A program made the position numbers and the translations under genes. A model generated the notes under the pieces. That model did not search any database. It saw only the letters and a list, made by a program, of their open reading frames with translations, and was not told the DNA's origin. DNA of 64,000 nucleotides, taken from assembly GCF_042477335.2 (NCBI RefSeq), contig NC_091246.1, positions 252,307,001-252,371,000 of the forward strand, given 5' to 3'. Position 1 is the first letter of the stretch. Each line of letters begins with the position of its first letter. This DNA comes from Ovis canadensis. Taxonomy: Eukaryota; Chordata; Mammalia; Artiodactyla; Bovidae. Of this stretch, positions 53,061-63,404 are shown piece after piece.

Positions 53061-54711
53061 CTTTTAGGGAGGTTTGTACAGGGAGTCAGAGTCCCTGGAT
53101 CAAACCCAGGCTGTAGCGCCAAGCTTTCTCTCACCTCAGCCAGGGAATGCGTGCCCTGAGCCTCAGTTTCCTCATCGGCAGAACAGGAGTTTTAATAGTG
53201 CCCAGGCGCACATTGACAGGGAGAGTTTGCTGACGGACGTGTACATGGAGACTGGAGCCTGGCACCTGGCCCCAGCTGGCCTGGAGGAAGGGAAAGCTGC
53301 TAGAGTCGCATTATCCCTTCTCACAGATGCAGAGGATGTGCCGAGGTTCCCTGGGCAAGTCGGCAGCAGATCCGAGAGCAAAATCAGATCGCCTGGCTCT
53401 GGGCTGGCCCCCGGGGCTGGGGATTCGGGAGGACTCTGGTCCCCGCCGTGGGCTCACAGAAGGAGGAAGGCGGTGATGGTGTGACGCCCTCTGGGGTCTG
53501 CCCCCAGAAGGCTGCTGGGGGCCTGGGAGGTGTGGACCCGGCCCTGGATGAGTGCAGAAATGCCAGACGCCCTTTGTAGGAAGGTAGGAAACCAAAACTC
53601 AACAGGAGGGGCCGAGGCTGAGAAGGGGGGCGAGAAAAGGGGAGGGCCAGAGAGGAGGCCGAAGTCCTGGGAATTTCAAAGCGGATATGGAAACTCATGT
53701 CGCTCTGACCCCAGGGAAGGTCCCTTTTCCACTCCAGTGGTGCTTACGGCTGCGTCCTCATCGTAATAATGAGGACAGCAATGCCACCTGGAGTGTGGCC
53801 TAAATGCCAGCACCGGGGTGACGGGAGTGACCCCCAGCCTCTCACTCTGCTGCTTGTTTGCTTCCTCCCCCATCATACCCCCAGGTTCCCTCAGCTGGGG
53901 TTCCCGGACCCCCGAGGAGCCCCCCCCACTCCAACTGACACCCCAGAACCGGGCTCTCCAGAAAGGGCCTCGTGCCTGGGACCCTCCGCCCTGCCGCTGT
54001 GGTCAGCGTGGAGAACCGGGCTGGGGTGCTGGGCAGTGTTAGGCACATCCATTCTTTTATAAAGTTCCTTCTCCATTCTTCCGTCTCGGCTTCCAGCTGC
54101 CCACACATATCCACAGAGAGTAGGAGAAGAAATTTTCTTTCTCCTCAAGAGTTGGTCCTTCTGTGAGCATTTAACATCCCACAGAACAGTTATTTTGTTT
54201 GTTTGTTTTTTTCCCTCAAGGTTTTTGTGCTCCAGATAAATTCACTGAAGAATCCTCCTGCTTAGGAACACGGATATTGGAGAAAGACAAGGCGCAAAAG
54301 ACCACCACGTGGGCATCTGTGCGGCCCCGCTGCCAGGGACCCGGCTTCTGACCACATCCTCCGGCCAGCACAAAGAACGCCAGCAGCCAAGTGTGTTCCC
54401 CACGAGAATGTCCTCCTGGCCAGAGCGTGGCCCAGGGACACAGCTGACCCGGGCCGGGTCAGTCAAGTCCTGTCTCTCCGGAGCCTGAACTGGGAGGCTC
54501 AGGGACTGGGCTGGTGAGCCGAATCGCGTTAGGGACAGGATTCTAGAGAACGCTGCCCGCTGAAGGAGCTGACGAGGGCTTGGTTCTCACCCCTCAAGAT
54601 TCACCTTTCCTTGGACTCTCTGAACTTCTCCAGTGTCTTACAATCTTAAGCTGATTTGAAGGAGTTTGGTATTTACATCCTTAAAAGTCTTGATCAAAAC
54701 AATACATAAAA

Positions 54712-55240
54712 GGCGCTTGCTCCTTGGAAGAAAAGCTATGACCCACCTAGACAGCATATTAAAAAGCAGAGACATTACTTTGCCAACAAAGGTCCGTCTA
54801 GTCAAGGCTACGGTTTTTCCAGTAGTCACGTATGGATGGGACTATAAAGAAAGCTGAGTGCCGAAGAACTGATGCTTTTGAACTATGGTGTTGGAGAAGA
54901 CTCTTGAGAGTCCCTTGGACTGCAAGGAGACCCAACCAGTCCATCCTCAAGGAAATCAGTCCTGAACATCCATTGGAAGAGCTGATGCTGAAGCTCCAAT
55001 ACTTTGGCCACCTGATGCAAAGAACTGACTCACTGGAAAAGACCCTGATGCTGGGAAAGATTGAAGGCGGGAGGAGAAGGGGACGACAGAGGATGAGATG
55101 GTTGGATTGCATCACTGACTCGATGGACATGAGTTTCAGCAAGCTCTGGGAGTTGGTGATGGACAGGGAGGCCTGGTGTGCTGCAGTGCATGGGGTCGCA
55201 AAGAGTCAGACACGACTGAGCAACTGAACTGAACTGATAC
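54712..55240 (+). mobile_element. BovB LINE 3' part, sense
   Basis: aggcgcttgctccttggaag, attactttgccaacaaaggt, ggagaagactcttgagagtc, ggacgacagaggatgagatg and the terminus ctgagcaactgaactgaact. It is 5'-truncated and contains only the region after the reverse-transcriptase catalytic box. Confidence 0.92.
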
Positions 55241-55684
55241 ATATTATTACACATATATATATTTGACCACTTACTACGTGTCTAGCACAGCACCAGGAAC
55301 TGGAGACAGAGTAAAGCATAAGCCTGCCCTGGAAGGAAGAAGGGCAGACACACAGAGCTGGGAAGCAGAGGGCAGAGGAAAAGTTCTTTGACAAGGAAGC
55401 TGCCCAGCACGAGGCCACAGGGTTCAGAGGAGGCGGTAGCCTCGGGGGGCTGGTCTGCCTGGGAAAGGCTTGCTAGAGGAATGAGCGTTTATACAAGGGC
55501 TTCGAGGTGTGAGCAGGACTTGGGCCAGTTGAGGAAGCAGTTCACACTCAGAAGGAAAGCACCTGGAAACACTGATCTGCACTGGACAGACATGTGCCCC
55601 TCAGAGCTCCAGAGCACCACAGCAGCAGCCGCTAACACACTTTCTGGGCTGGCCCAGAAGCAGCCTCAGCGTGCTTTCTCTTTT

Positions 55685-55845
55685 CTTTAAATATTTGTGT
55701 GTTTGGCCGTGTCAGGCCTTGGCTGAGGCACCCGGCATCTTCAGTTGTGGCATGCGGGATCTAGTTCCCTGACCAGGGATTGAACCTGGGCCCCCTCCAT
55801 GGAAAGTGCAGGGTCTTAGCCACCGGACCACCAGGGAAGTCCCAG
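55685..55845 (-). repeat. CHR-type SINE, antisense
   Basis: tttggccgtgtcaggccttg, ttgtggcatgcgggatctag, gaccagggattgaacctggg and accggaccaccagggaagtc. Confidence 0.8.
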
Positions 55846-56019
55846 CCTCGAATCCTTCTTAACAGCGCTCCTCTGGGAAGTCACCAAAAGGGATACTGAT
55901 GGCTTGTGAAATAAATGCATGTTGTTTGAATGCGTTTGTCACTCCTAGGAAAACGTGTTTCGGGAGTAGACAACCAGCACGACTGAGACAGAGGTAACAG
56001 AGTGACATTCAGTTTTTCT

Positions 56020-56795
56020 ATGAACATTCGTTGAGTGCCTACTATGTGCCAGGCTCTATTCAGGCACTAAGGATGTGGCAGTTAGAAAAAAGAAAAAAAC
56101 AAAAAGCCTCCGACCAAACAAAACAGAATCTCTCCAAAACGGTAAAGATATCTGCCCTCGGGGAGCTTGCATTTTGGTGGGAGGAGACAGACAACCAACA
56201 AAATATGTCGGGCAAGATACAGTCTGTGGGGCTGTGATAAAGGCTAGAGAGGAAACGCAGAGAAGTGGGGTGGGGCGGGGGCGGGGCCGGGCCGGGGCGG
56301 GGCGGGGCGGGTTACAAAACCCAGAGCAGTCTGGGGCGACCTCCCTAAGGAGGACCCGCTGAATAAAGCCTTGAAGGAGGTGAGGGGGGCGAGTTGTGGG
56401 GACCCTGGGGGAAGAGCGGGAACAACCAGTGTGCTCACGCACAGCGGGGACAGAAAGGCCGCACAGAAAAACAGGGAGCTGGTGGACGGGCAGGTGAGGC
56501 TGGCCCCAGGAGGCTGGCATCCGAGACGGTCCCAGAGTCCATTTTGCTGACTCTGGCTTTCTATCCAGTGGGGTGAGAAGGCACCGGAAGGCTGTGAGTG
56601 GAGGATGGACACAATCCAGTTTAGCACTCAGGCTGCCAGGTGGAGAATGGAGGCAAAGGGGCGACAATAATAATACAGTCTCAGAGGACTCTACACCAAG
56701 CACAGTGCGAAAGGAGCTTCGTGCGCTCCCGCGGTATCTTTTGAGACCGGCATCGGCATGATTGCTCCCATTTACAGATGAGGAGACTGAGGCAT
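56020..56795 (+). repeat. Old interspersed repeat with G-rich insert, L2-like or unclassified
   Basis: ttcgttgagtgcctactatg, tgccaggctctattcaggca, gagcttgcattttggtggga, gagacagacaaccaacaaaa and gaataaagccttgaaggagg. A G-rich tract (56266-56311) sits inside it. The last part (56690-56795) looks MIR-like. Confidence 0.5.
56266..56311 (+). repeat. G-rich tract (GGGGC-like)
   Basis: At least seven runs of three or four or more G, separated by one or two bases, including several GGGGCGGGG GC boxes. Confidence 0.9.
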
Positions 56796-56796
56796 G

Positions 56797-56998
56797 TGCG
56801 TGCTCAGTCGCGCAGCCATGTCTGCCTCTGTGCAACCCCACGGACTGCAGCCCGCCAGGCTCCCCAGTCCATGGGATTCTCCAGGCAAGAACACTGGAGT
56901 GGGTTGCCGTGCCCTCCTCCAGGGGACCTTCCGGACCCAGGGATCGAACCTCGACTTTTATGTCTCCTGCATTGCCAGGTGGATTCCACGTGGTGAAG
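56797..56998 (-). repeat. Bov-tA SINE, antisense
   Basis: gtgcgtgctcagtcgcgcag, ggactgcagcccgccaggct, ctcctccaggggaccttccg and gtctcctgcattgccaggtg. The head is lost. Confidence 0.88.
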
Positions 56999-57489
56999 GA
57001 CCTTCAGCGCTAGGCTAAGACGTGTGGAACGATATTTTGCTCATTATTGGGAAGCCACTGGGAACATGTGAACAGGAAACAGCATGCGTTAGACTGAGTC
57101 AGCCTGACAGGAGGGGGAGGGGCTGAAGGCGGGCGGCCCCCGGAAGAGCGGGCAGAGATCCTGGCAGGGTGAGAACCGTCCCCCGAGGGCCCCCTTCCTC
57201 AGCCGAACCGAGGCTTTACAGATCGCAGGTCTGGGCCAACAAGAAGCACGGCTGCTTTCTGGGGCCAAGGGAGAGGAGTCAAGAAACCTTCTGAGATGTG
57301 GACGCTGATGGACACATCCTGCGTCTCACCTTCCGTGGCTCTCCCTCCTGCTCTTCAAGGTGTCTATATAGGCTAAGGGAAGATCTAGAATTACCTCGCT
57401 ACTCCTTGATAAGAGGACTTTGCCTGGCTAAAAAGGAAAAACAAAAAAGCAGAACTTGGGTTTCATCCATAAAGTCCACAATGGAGAGA

Positions 57490-57668
57490 AAAGTGAAAGT
57501 CAAAGCTGCTCAGTCGTGTCCAAGTCTTTGCGACTCCTTGGACGATACAGTCCATGGGATTCTCCAGGCCAGGCTACTGGAGTGGGGAGCCTTTCCCTTC
57601 TCCAGGGGATCTTCCCAGCCCAGGTGTCCCGCACTGCAGGTGGATTCGTGACCAGCTGAGCCCCCAGG
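57490..57668 (-). repeat. Bov-tA-family SINE, antisense
   Basis: gtgaaagtcaaagctgctca, gtcgtgtccaagtctttgcg, cttctccaggggatcttccc and gaccagctgagcccccaggg. A 10-base internal deletion follows aagtctttgcgactcc. Confidence 0.85.
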
Positions 57669-58479
57669 GAGCCGTCCGTGGAGAAGAGGGAGTCACGGTG
57701 GGCCTTCTCCTAGTTTCTGTGAGAGTCGTCAGGCGATATCACAATGGCCTGCCCTCCAGGGGAAAGGGGGGCGAGCCTTTTGATCGTAATTTGTTACACA
57801 CTTGATTATATAAGAGAATTGCATTCCACTTTTTCACTCTTCTCCTCAGCAACAGAATGCCTGACCTCACACACACACCGTGTGGCAGGCAGGGACCGTG
57901 ACCACGGTCACAAGGAGGCCCAGAGCGATCACGTGGCCTGCTCACGCTCACACAACGACCCAGGGACGCGGCTCGGCTGAGAACAGGGGATGCTCTGCGG
58001 TCAGAATCTGGGGAAGCCTTTCTTCCAGTTGCAAGTCACGGACCTGTGGAAATGCCCACTGGGCCACCCACTTAAAAAGCCAGTTAATTTAGGGGTTACA
58101 GTAAACGCAACTTCCTAACTGAAACATACTAAGGACGAAACTATTCCATAAATACAGTGATAATGAAAACGTACTCTAGGTCTTGATAGACGGGCAACAG
58201 ACAAGAGATGGACAAGCAAGGAAGGACAGACCCTGGGAGACATGCAGACAAAGAGCAGAAGAGGCGGGGACCGCACACCGTACTCCACAGCGCCGCCTGC
58301 TGAGGCCCAGGAGCAAGGGCACACCGACCGCAGCCAGCACACTCACTGACCTAGCTTCCCAACCACCACTCTCCTCCGAAAGGAACGAGGGCCGCGTGGA
58401 GAAACGGCTGGCTCCTTGGCTGGGGCAAAGCAAATAAGAGAAAAGAATGGACTAGGTGTCAAAAGATACAGGCCCCAGA

Positions 58480-59710
58480 TTGAAAGAGCTTCTATTAGAC
58501 CAATCTGGACAACCTGAATAACAAATATTGACAGTGATGGGCTATAATAATCAATTTAATGAGGACCCCCAAGACCACGCTGATATAAACTGACGATCAA
58601 ATACATGAGGGAGAAGGGAAAGTTCTTTCCTCAGAGAATGTCAAATAATAAGGAATAGTGAACGTGGGGAACCATCAACGGATGCGAAAACTCTGATCGT
58701 TTGATAAGGAGCAGCTTCAGAAGTATCTCCTCACAACTTATGCATAAATTACAAAAGAGAAAAATAACAGATTTACAGGGAAGAAATCAGGCAAACACTT
58801 TAACCAAGTGCCCAAAGTTCACATCACTCATGTTGAGACAAACGGACAGCAGGTGCCTCCTGGTGCGAGGCACTGAAAAGGACTCAAGAGCATCTCTGCC
58901 AAAACTGCAAAACGTGAGTCGCATCACGAGGAAGCGCGAGACAAACCCAGACTGAGAAACACTCCACTAAATAACTGGCTTGCGCTCTTCAGAACTGTCA
59001 GGATCCAGAGCAAAGGCTGACGAACTGTTCTGGATTAAAGGACAAGATGGGAGACGCGCTGGACCCGAGGCTGGGGGCAGACAGACCGCACGCTGTTCTG
59101 ACCACTGACAGAGTCTGGACGTGTGTCATGGGCTCGATGCTGTCGTACGGATGTTAATCACCTGATTTTGATAACTGTGCCATGGCTCCATGAAAATATC
59201 CTTATTCTTAGAAAACACACATTGAAGTATTTAGGGGTAAATGGGCATATCTATGGAGAAGGCAATGGCACCCCACTCCAGCACTCTTGCCTGGAAAATC
59301 CCATGGACAGAGGAGCCTGGTGGGCTGCAGTCCACGGGGTCGCACAGAGTCGGACACGACTGTGTGACTTCACTTTCACTTTTCACTTTCATGCATTGGA
59401 GAAGGAAATGGCAACCCACTCCAGTGTTCTTGCCTGGAGAATCCCAGGGACAGGGGAGCCTCATGGGCTGCCATCTATGGGGTCGCACAGAGTCAGACAC
59501 GACTGAAGTGACTTAGCAGCAGCAGCAGGGCATATCTCCAACTTCCGCTCAAAAAAATACTCTGCATACACACATCAAGAATGATAAAAGAAACAATGTG
59601 AGCAACCGGTAAACAAGGGTGAAGGGCACAAAGGAATTCCTTGCATTATTTTCCCCTTTCCTCTAAGTATAAAACAGAATCAAAATCAAAACTTATAAAA
59701 ATAAATTTAA
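58480..59710 (+). repeat. Old L1M-like 3' end, interrupted by a BovA2
   Basis: gagaaacactccactaaata, ttctggattaaaggacaaga, gatgttaatcacctgatttt and gataactgtgccatggctcc match ancient mammalian L1 3' ends. The BovA2 at 59253-59527 splits it. Confidence 0.55.
59253..59527 (+). repeat. BovA2 SINE (two-part), sense, with target duplication
   Basis: ggagaaggcaatggcacccc begins monomer one; cactttcacttttcactttc is the linker; monomer two ends gacttagcagcagcagcag. A perfect 10-base flank, gggcatatct, lies at 59243-59252 and 59528-59537. Confidence 0.95.
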
Positions 59711-59751
59711 CCCCTTGAAAGTAAACCATAAAGGTAGTGAATATCACCACT

Positions 59752-59888
59752 GCTGCTGCTGCTGCTGCTGCTAAGTCACTTCAGTCGTGTCCGACTCTGC
59801 GACTCCATAGACGGCAGCCCACCAGGCTCCCCCGTCCCTGGGATTCTCCAGGCAAGAACACTGGAGTGGGCTGCCATTTCCTTCTCCA
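59752..59888 (-). repeat. BovA2 SINE, antisense, 5'-truncated, with target duplication
   Basis: It starts with a (GCT)n run, then aagtcacttcagtcgtgtcc, and ends ctgccatttccttctccag. A perfect 13-base flank, gaatatcaccact, lies at 59739-59751 and 59889-59901. Confidence 0.95.
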
Positions 59889-59989
59889 GAATATCACCAC
59901 TACACATTAGTAAAAGGGCTTCCATCTTCTACCTAGTGATGGGGGTGCATGTTACTGTCTACAAATAATGTCTTCTAAAAAAACGAATT

Positions 59990-60262
59990 GAGGACTTCCT
60001 TGATGGTCCCATGGTTAAGAATCTGCCTGCCAGTGCAGAGGACATGGGTTTGATCCCTAGTCCAAGAAGATTCCACATGCCTTGGGGCAACTAAGTCCAG
60101 GCGCCACAACCGCTGAGCCCGTGCTCCAGGGCCCATAAGCTGCAACCGCTGAGCCTCCATGCATAGAGCCCACACTCGGCAACAAGCGTACATATCGCAA
60201 CTATAGAAAGCCCACGCGTAGCAGCGAAGACCCAGCACAGCCAAAACCAAGACGAATTCAAA
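59990..60262 (+). repeat. CHR-type SINE, sense, near full length
   Basis: The head is aggacttccttgatggtccc, with atgggtttgatccctagtcc as B-box. Repeated gctgagcc / ctccagggcccata segments follow, and the tail is gcagcgaagacccagcacag. Confidence 0.85.
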
Positions 60263-60527
60263 AGTGTTTCTAGTTGTTAAGATATATCAATGAATAAAAG
60301 CATGATGCTTTATTATACGTGCAAGGATTTAGCAAAACTCATCAATAATACTGACCTGAAGCTCTGATTAACAATTATATTGTTTTTATTCTTTTAAGAC
60401 TACCTCCTTTCTTGACAATTGTATTTCTGACTAATAAACATAGTTATTATTTTTAACAAATATAGCTAATTTCAAATTGGATCAACTTGTTCTTATCAGT
60501 TTAAACTCAATGACACTGACTCTGATT

Positions 60528-61968
60528 CAGTTCAGTTCAGCCGCTCAGTCGTGTCCAACTCTTTGCGACCCTATGAATCGCAGCACGCCAGGCCTCCCTG
60601 TCCATCACCAACTCCTGGAGTTCACTCAGACTCCCGTCCATTGAGTCCGTGATGCCATCCAGCCATCTCATCCTCTGTCGTCCCCTTCTCCTCCTGCCCT
60701 CAATCCCTCCCAGCATCAGTCTTTTCCAGTGAGTCAACTCTTCTCATGAGGTGGCCAAAGTACTTCAGCTTTAGCATCATTCCTTCCAAAGAAATCCCAG
60801 GGCTGATCTCCTTCAGAATGGACTGGTTGGATCTCCTTGCAATCCAAGGGACTCTCAAGAGTCTTCTCCAACACCACAGTTCAAAAGCAGCAATTCTTCG
60901 ATGCTCAGCCTTCTTCACAGTCCAACTCTCACATCCATACATGACCACAGGAAAAACCATAGCCTTGACTAGACGGACCTTAGTCGGCAAAGTAATGTCT
61001 CTGCTTTTGAATATACTATCTAGGTTGGTCATAACTTTTCTTCCAAGGAGTAAGCGTCTTTTAATTTCATGGCTGCAATCACCATCTGCAGTGATTTGGG
61101 AGCCCCAAAAAATAAAGTCTGACACTGTTTCCACTGTTTCCCCATCTATTTGCCATGAAGTGATGGGACCGGATGCCATGATCTTCGTTTTCTGAATGTT
61201 GAGCTTTAAGCCAACTTTTTCAGTCTCCTCTTTCACTTTCATCAAGAGGCTTTTTAGTTCCTCTTCACTTTCTGCCATAAGGGTGGTGTTATCTGCATAT
61301 CTGAGCTGTTTCAAATCCTGAAAGATGATGCTGTGAAAGTGCTGCACTCAATATGCCAGCAAATTTGGAAAACTCAGCAGTGGCCACAGGACTGGAAAAG
61401 GTCAATTTTCATTCCAATCCCAAAGAAAGGCAATGCCAAAGAATGCTCAAACTACCGCACAACTGCACTCATCTCACATGCTAGTAAAGTAATGCTCAAA
61501 ATTCTCCAAGCCAGGCTTCAGCAATACATGAACCGTGAACTTCCTGATGTTCAAGCTGGTTTTAGAAAAGGCAGAGGAACCAGAGATCAAATTGCCAATA
61601 TCCACTGGATCATGGAAAAAGCAAGAGAGTTCCAGAAAAACATCTATTTCTGCTTTATTGACTATGCCAAAGCCTTTGAATGTGTGGATCACAATAAACT
61701 CTGGAAAATTCTGAAAGAGATGGGAATACCAGACCACCTGACCTGCCTCTTGAGAAATCTGTATGCAGGTCAGGAAGCAGCAGTTAGAACTGGACATGGA
61801 ACAACAGACTGGTTCCAAATAGGAAAAGGAGTACGTCAAGGCTGTATATTGTCATCCTGCTTATTTAACTTCTATGCAGAGTACATCATGAGAAACGCTG
61901 GACTGGAAGAAACACAAGCTGGAATCAAGATTGCCGGGAGAAATATCAATAACCTCAGATATGCAGAG
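60528..61968 (-). mobile_element. BovB LINE with 5' inversion (twin-primed insertion)
   Basis: 60528 to about 61305 is the 3' end of BovB in minus orientation, from the terminus (ctgagcggctgaactgaact read on the minus strand) back to the catalytic-box region, where the box reads Y-A-D-N. About 61301-61968 is the preceding reverse-transcriptase segment in plus orientation, with F-I-D-Y-A-K-A-F near 61650 and G-V-R-Q-G-C near 61830, ending L-R-Y-A-E-D. The two parts meet at shared ctgag (61301-61305). The flanks are a perfect 10-base direct repeat, gactctgatt, at 60518-60527 and 61969-61978. Neither half is a functional gene. Confidence 0.95.
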
Positions 61969-62054
61969 GACTCTGATTACTTTCAGCTAATTCCATCAGG
62001 TTTGTATCACATCATTTTTATTTATGTATGACCCTTTCCAGTTTAAAGAGCTTT

Positions 62055-62305
62055 CAACCAGCACAGCAGAGCAGTTAAGTGTTTGGGTTCTGGAATCAGG
62101 TAAAAATCTTGCCTGTATCACCTCTTAGCTGTTTATCCTTGAACAAGTGAACTTATCCTTTCAAAACCTGTTTCTTCATCTATAAAATTAATGTAATAGT
62201 ATTTCTCTCACAGGATTGTTGTAAAAAGTAAGCATCACAATGTACAGAAAGCCTTAGAATAATGACTAGCACAGAGCAGGTGCCCAATAAATACAAACTA
62301 TTATT
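62055..62305 (+). repeat. MIR SINE, sense
   Basis: gagcagttaagtgtttgggt, tctggaatcaggtaaaaatc, tgtttcttcatctataaaat, cacaggattgttgtaaaaag and caggtgcccaataaatacaa. Confidence 0.8.
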
Positions 62306-62930
62306 ATATGTTCGTTTGAAGTGATCAAATTACGTTCTGCCAGGCTCAGACTGGCTAGACCAGGAATAAAGATGACTGACAGTTGATAATGAGCTCCTTT
62401 TTCTAGTCCCAGTTTCTTCCCTATTAAAGACTCAGCTTCTGCCCACTCCTGAATTCCTCCAGGATTCCTGACATCGTCTTCCTTCACTTATGTCTACTGG
62501 CTCTGAGCGCCCTTAAGTGAGGATCACACAACTGAAGCCGATTACCTGGAATGCGCAATCAGGATGAAGGCGGTCCTGTTTCCTACCAGAGCAGAAGCTC
62601 CTGGAGGCCTTGGGTTCCCACTGAATTTCTTCAGTGGCCTTTTCCCTCCTTCGCCTCTTGGTCTAGCACTGAGGCCGTGTGCTCAGTGACTCTGGTCTTT
62701 GAGAAGCTCGGGTGGAGTTTCAGGAGGCTTTTCCTGCTCGGGAGTGTCTCGGTGGAGCAGAGCGATGAAGACACGGATACTGGTGCATGAAGATGCGTTG
62801 TTTTCCAGCAATTTTCAGCCTCCTTATTAGCAGGAACTCATCAGAGATACCTGTTCTCTCCCTCAGACCTCACTCTAAGAACCAACTCCCTGAGCCCAAG
62901 GATTATGCCCTTTTCATTCTAGAACCAAAG

Positions 62931-63200
62931 GCAATGGCAACCCACTCCAGTACTCTTGCCTGGAAAATCCCATGGACAGAGGAGCCTGGTAGGCTGCAGT
63001 CCATGGGATTGCTAGGAGTCAGACACGACTGAGCAACTTCACTTTCACTTTTCACTTTCATGCGATGGAGAAGGAAATGGCAACCCACTCCAGTGTTCTT
63101 GCCCGAAGAATCCCAGGGATGGGGGAGCCTGGTGGGCTGCCATCTATGGGGTTGCAGAGTCGGACATGACTGAAGTGACTTAGCAGCAGCAGCAGCATTT
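62931..63200 (+). repeat. BovA2 SINE (two-part), sense
   Basis: ggcaatggcaacccactcca begins monomer one; tttcacttttcactttcatg is the linker; gacttagcagcagcagcagc is the end. A likely target duplication has one mismatch: cattctagaac before, cattttagaac after. Confidence 0.93.
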
Positions 63201-63368
63201 TAGAACAGCCCCCTGACTACCAGTAACACCATGCACTCTGATTCAAATAGCAGCACCCCCTTTTGGATACTCCTGTTAGGTATACATTTGACCCCCAGTG
63301 TCTATAAGGTAGAGATGACCTTTTCCTCTTTATTGAAGAGGAAATTGAAGTTTGAAGAGACTGAGGAA

Positions 63369-63404
63369 CCCCGCCCCCCGCCCCCCCACCCCCCACCGCC
63401 CCGA
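63369..63404 (-). repeat. C-rich tract (G-rich on the minus strand)
   Basis: Five or more runs of four or more C, separated by single G or A bases; it sits beside a MIR-like segment (63300-63480). Confidence 0.85.

Noticed and set aside
59753-59773. CTG/GCT triplet expansion locus
   Set aside because: The short GCT run is the normal end of BovA2 elements (also at 41468 and 63185), not an independent expansion.
60700-62031. Two reverse-transcriptase-like open frames on opposite strands as separate genes
   Set aside because: They are the two halves of one inverted BovB insertion enclosed by a single target duplication.
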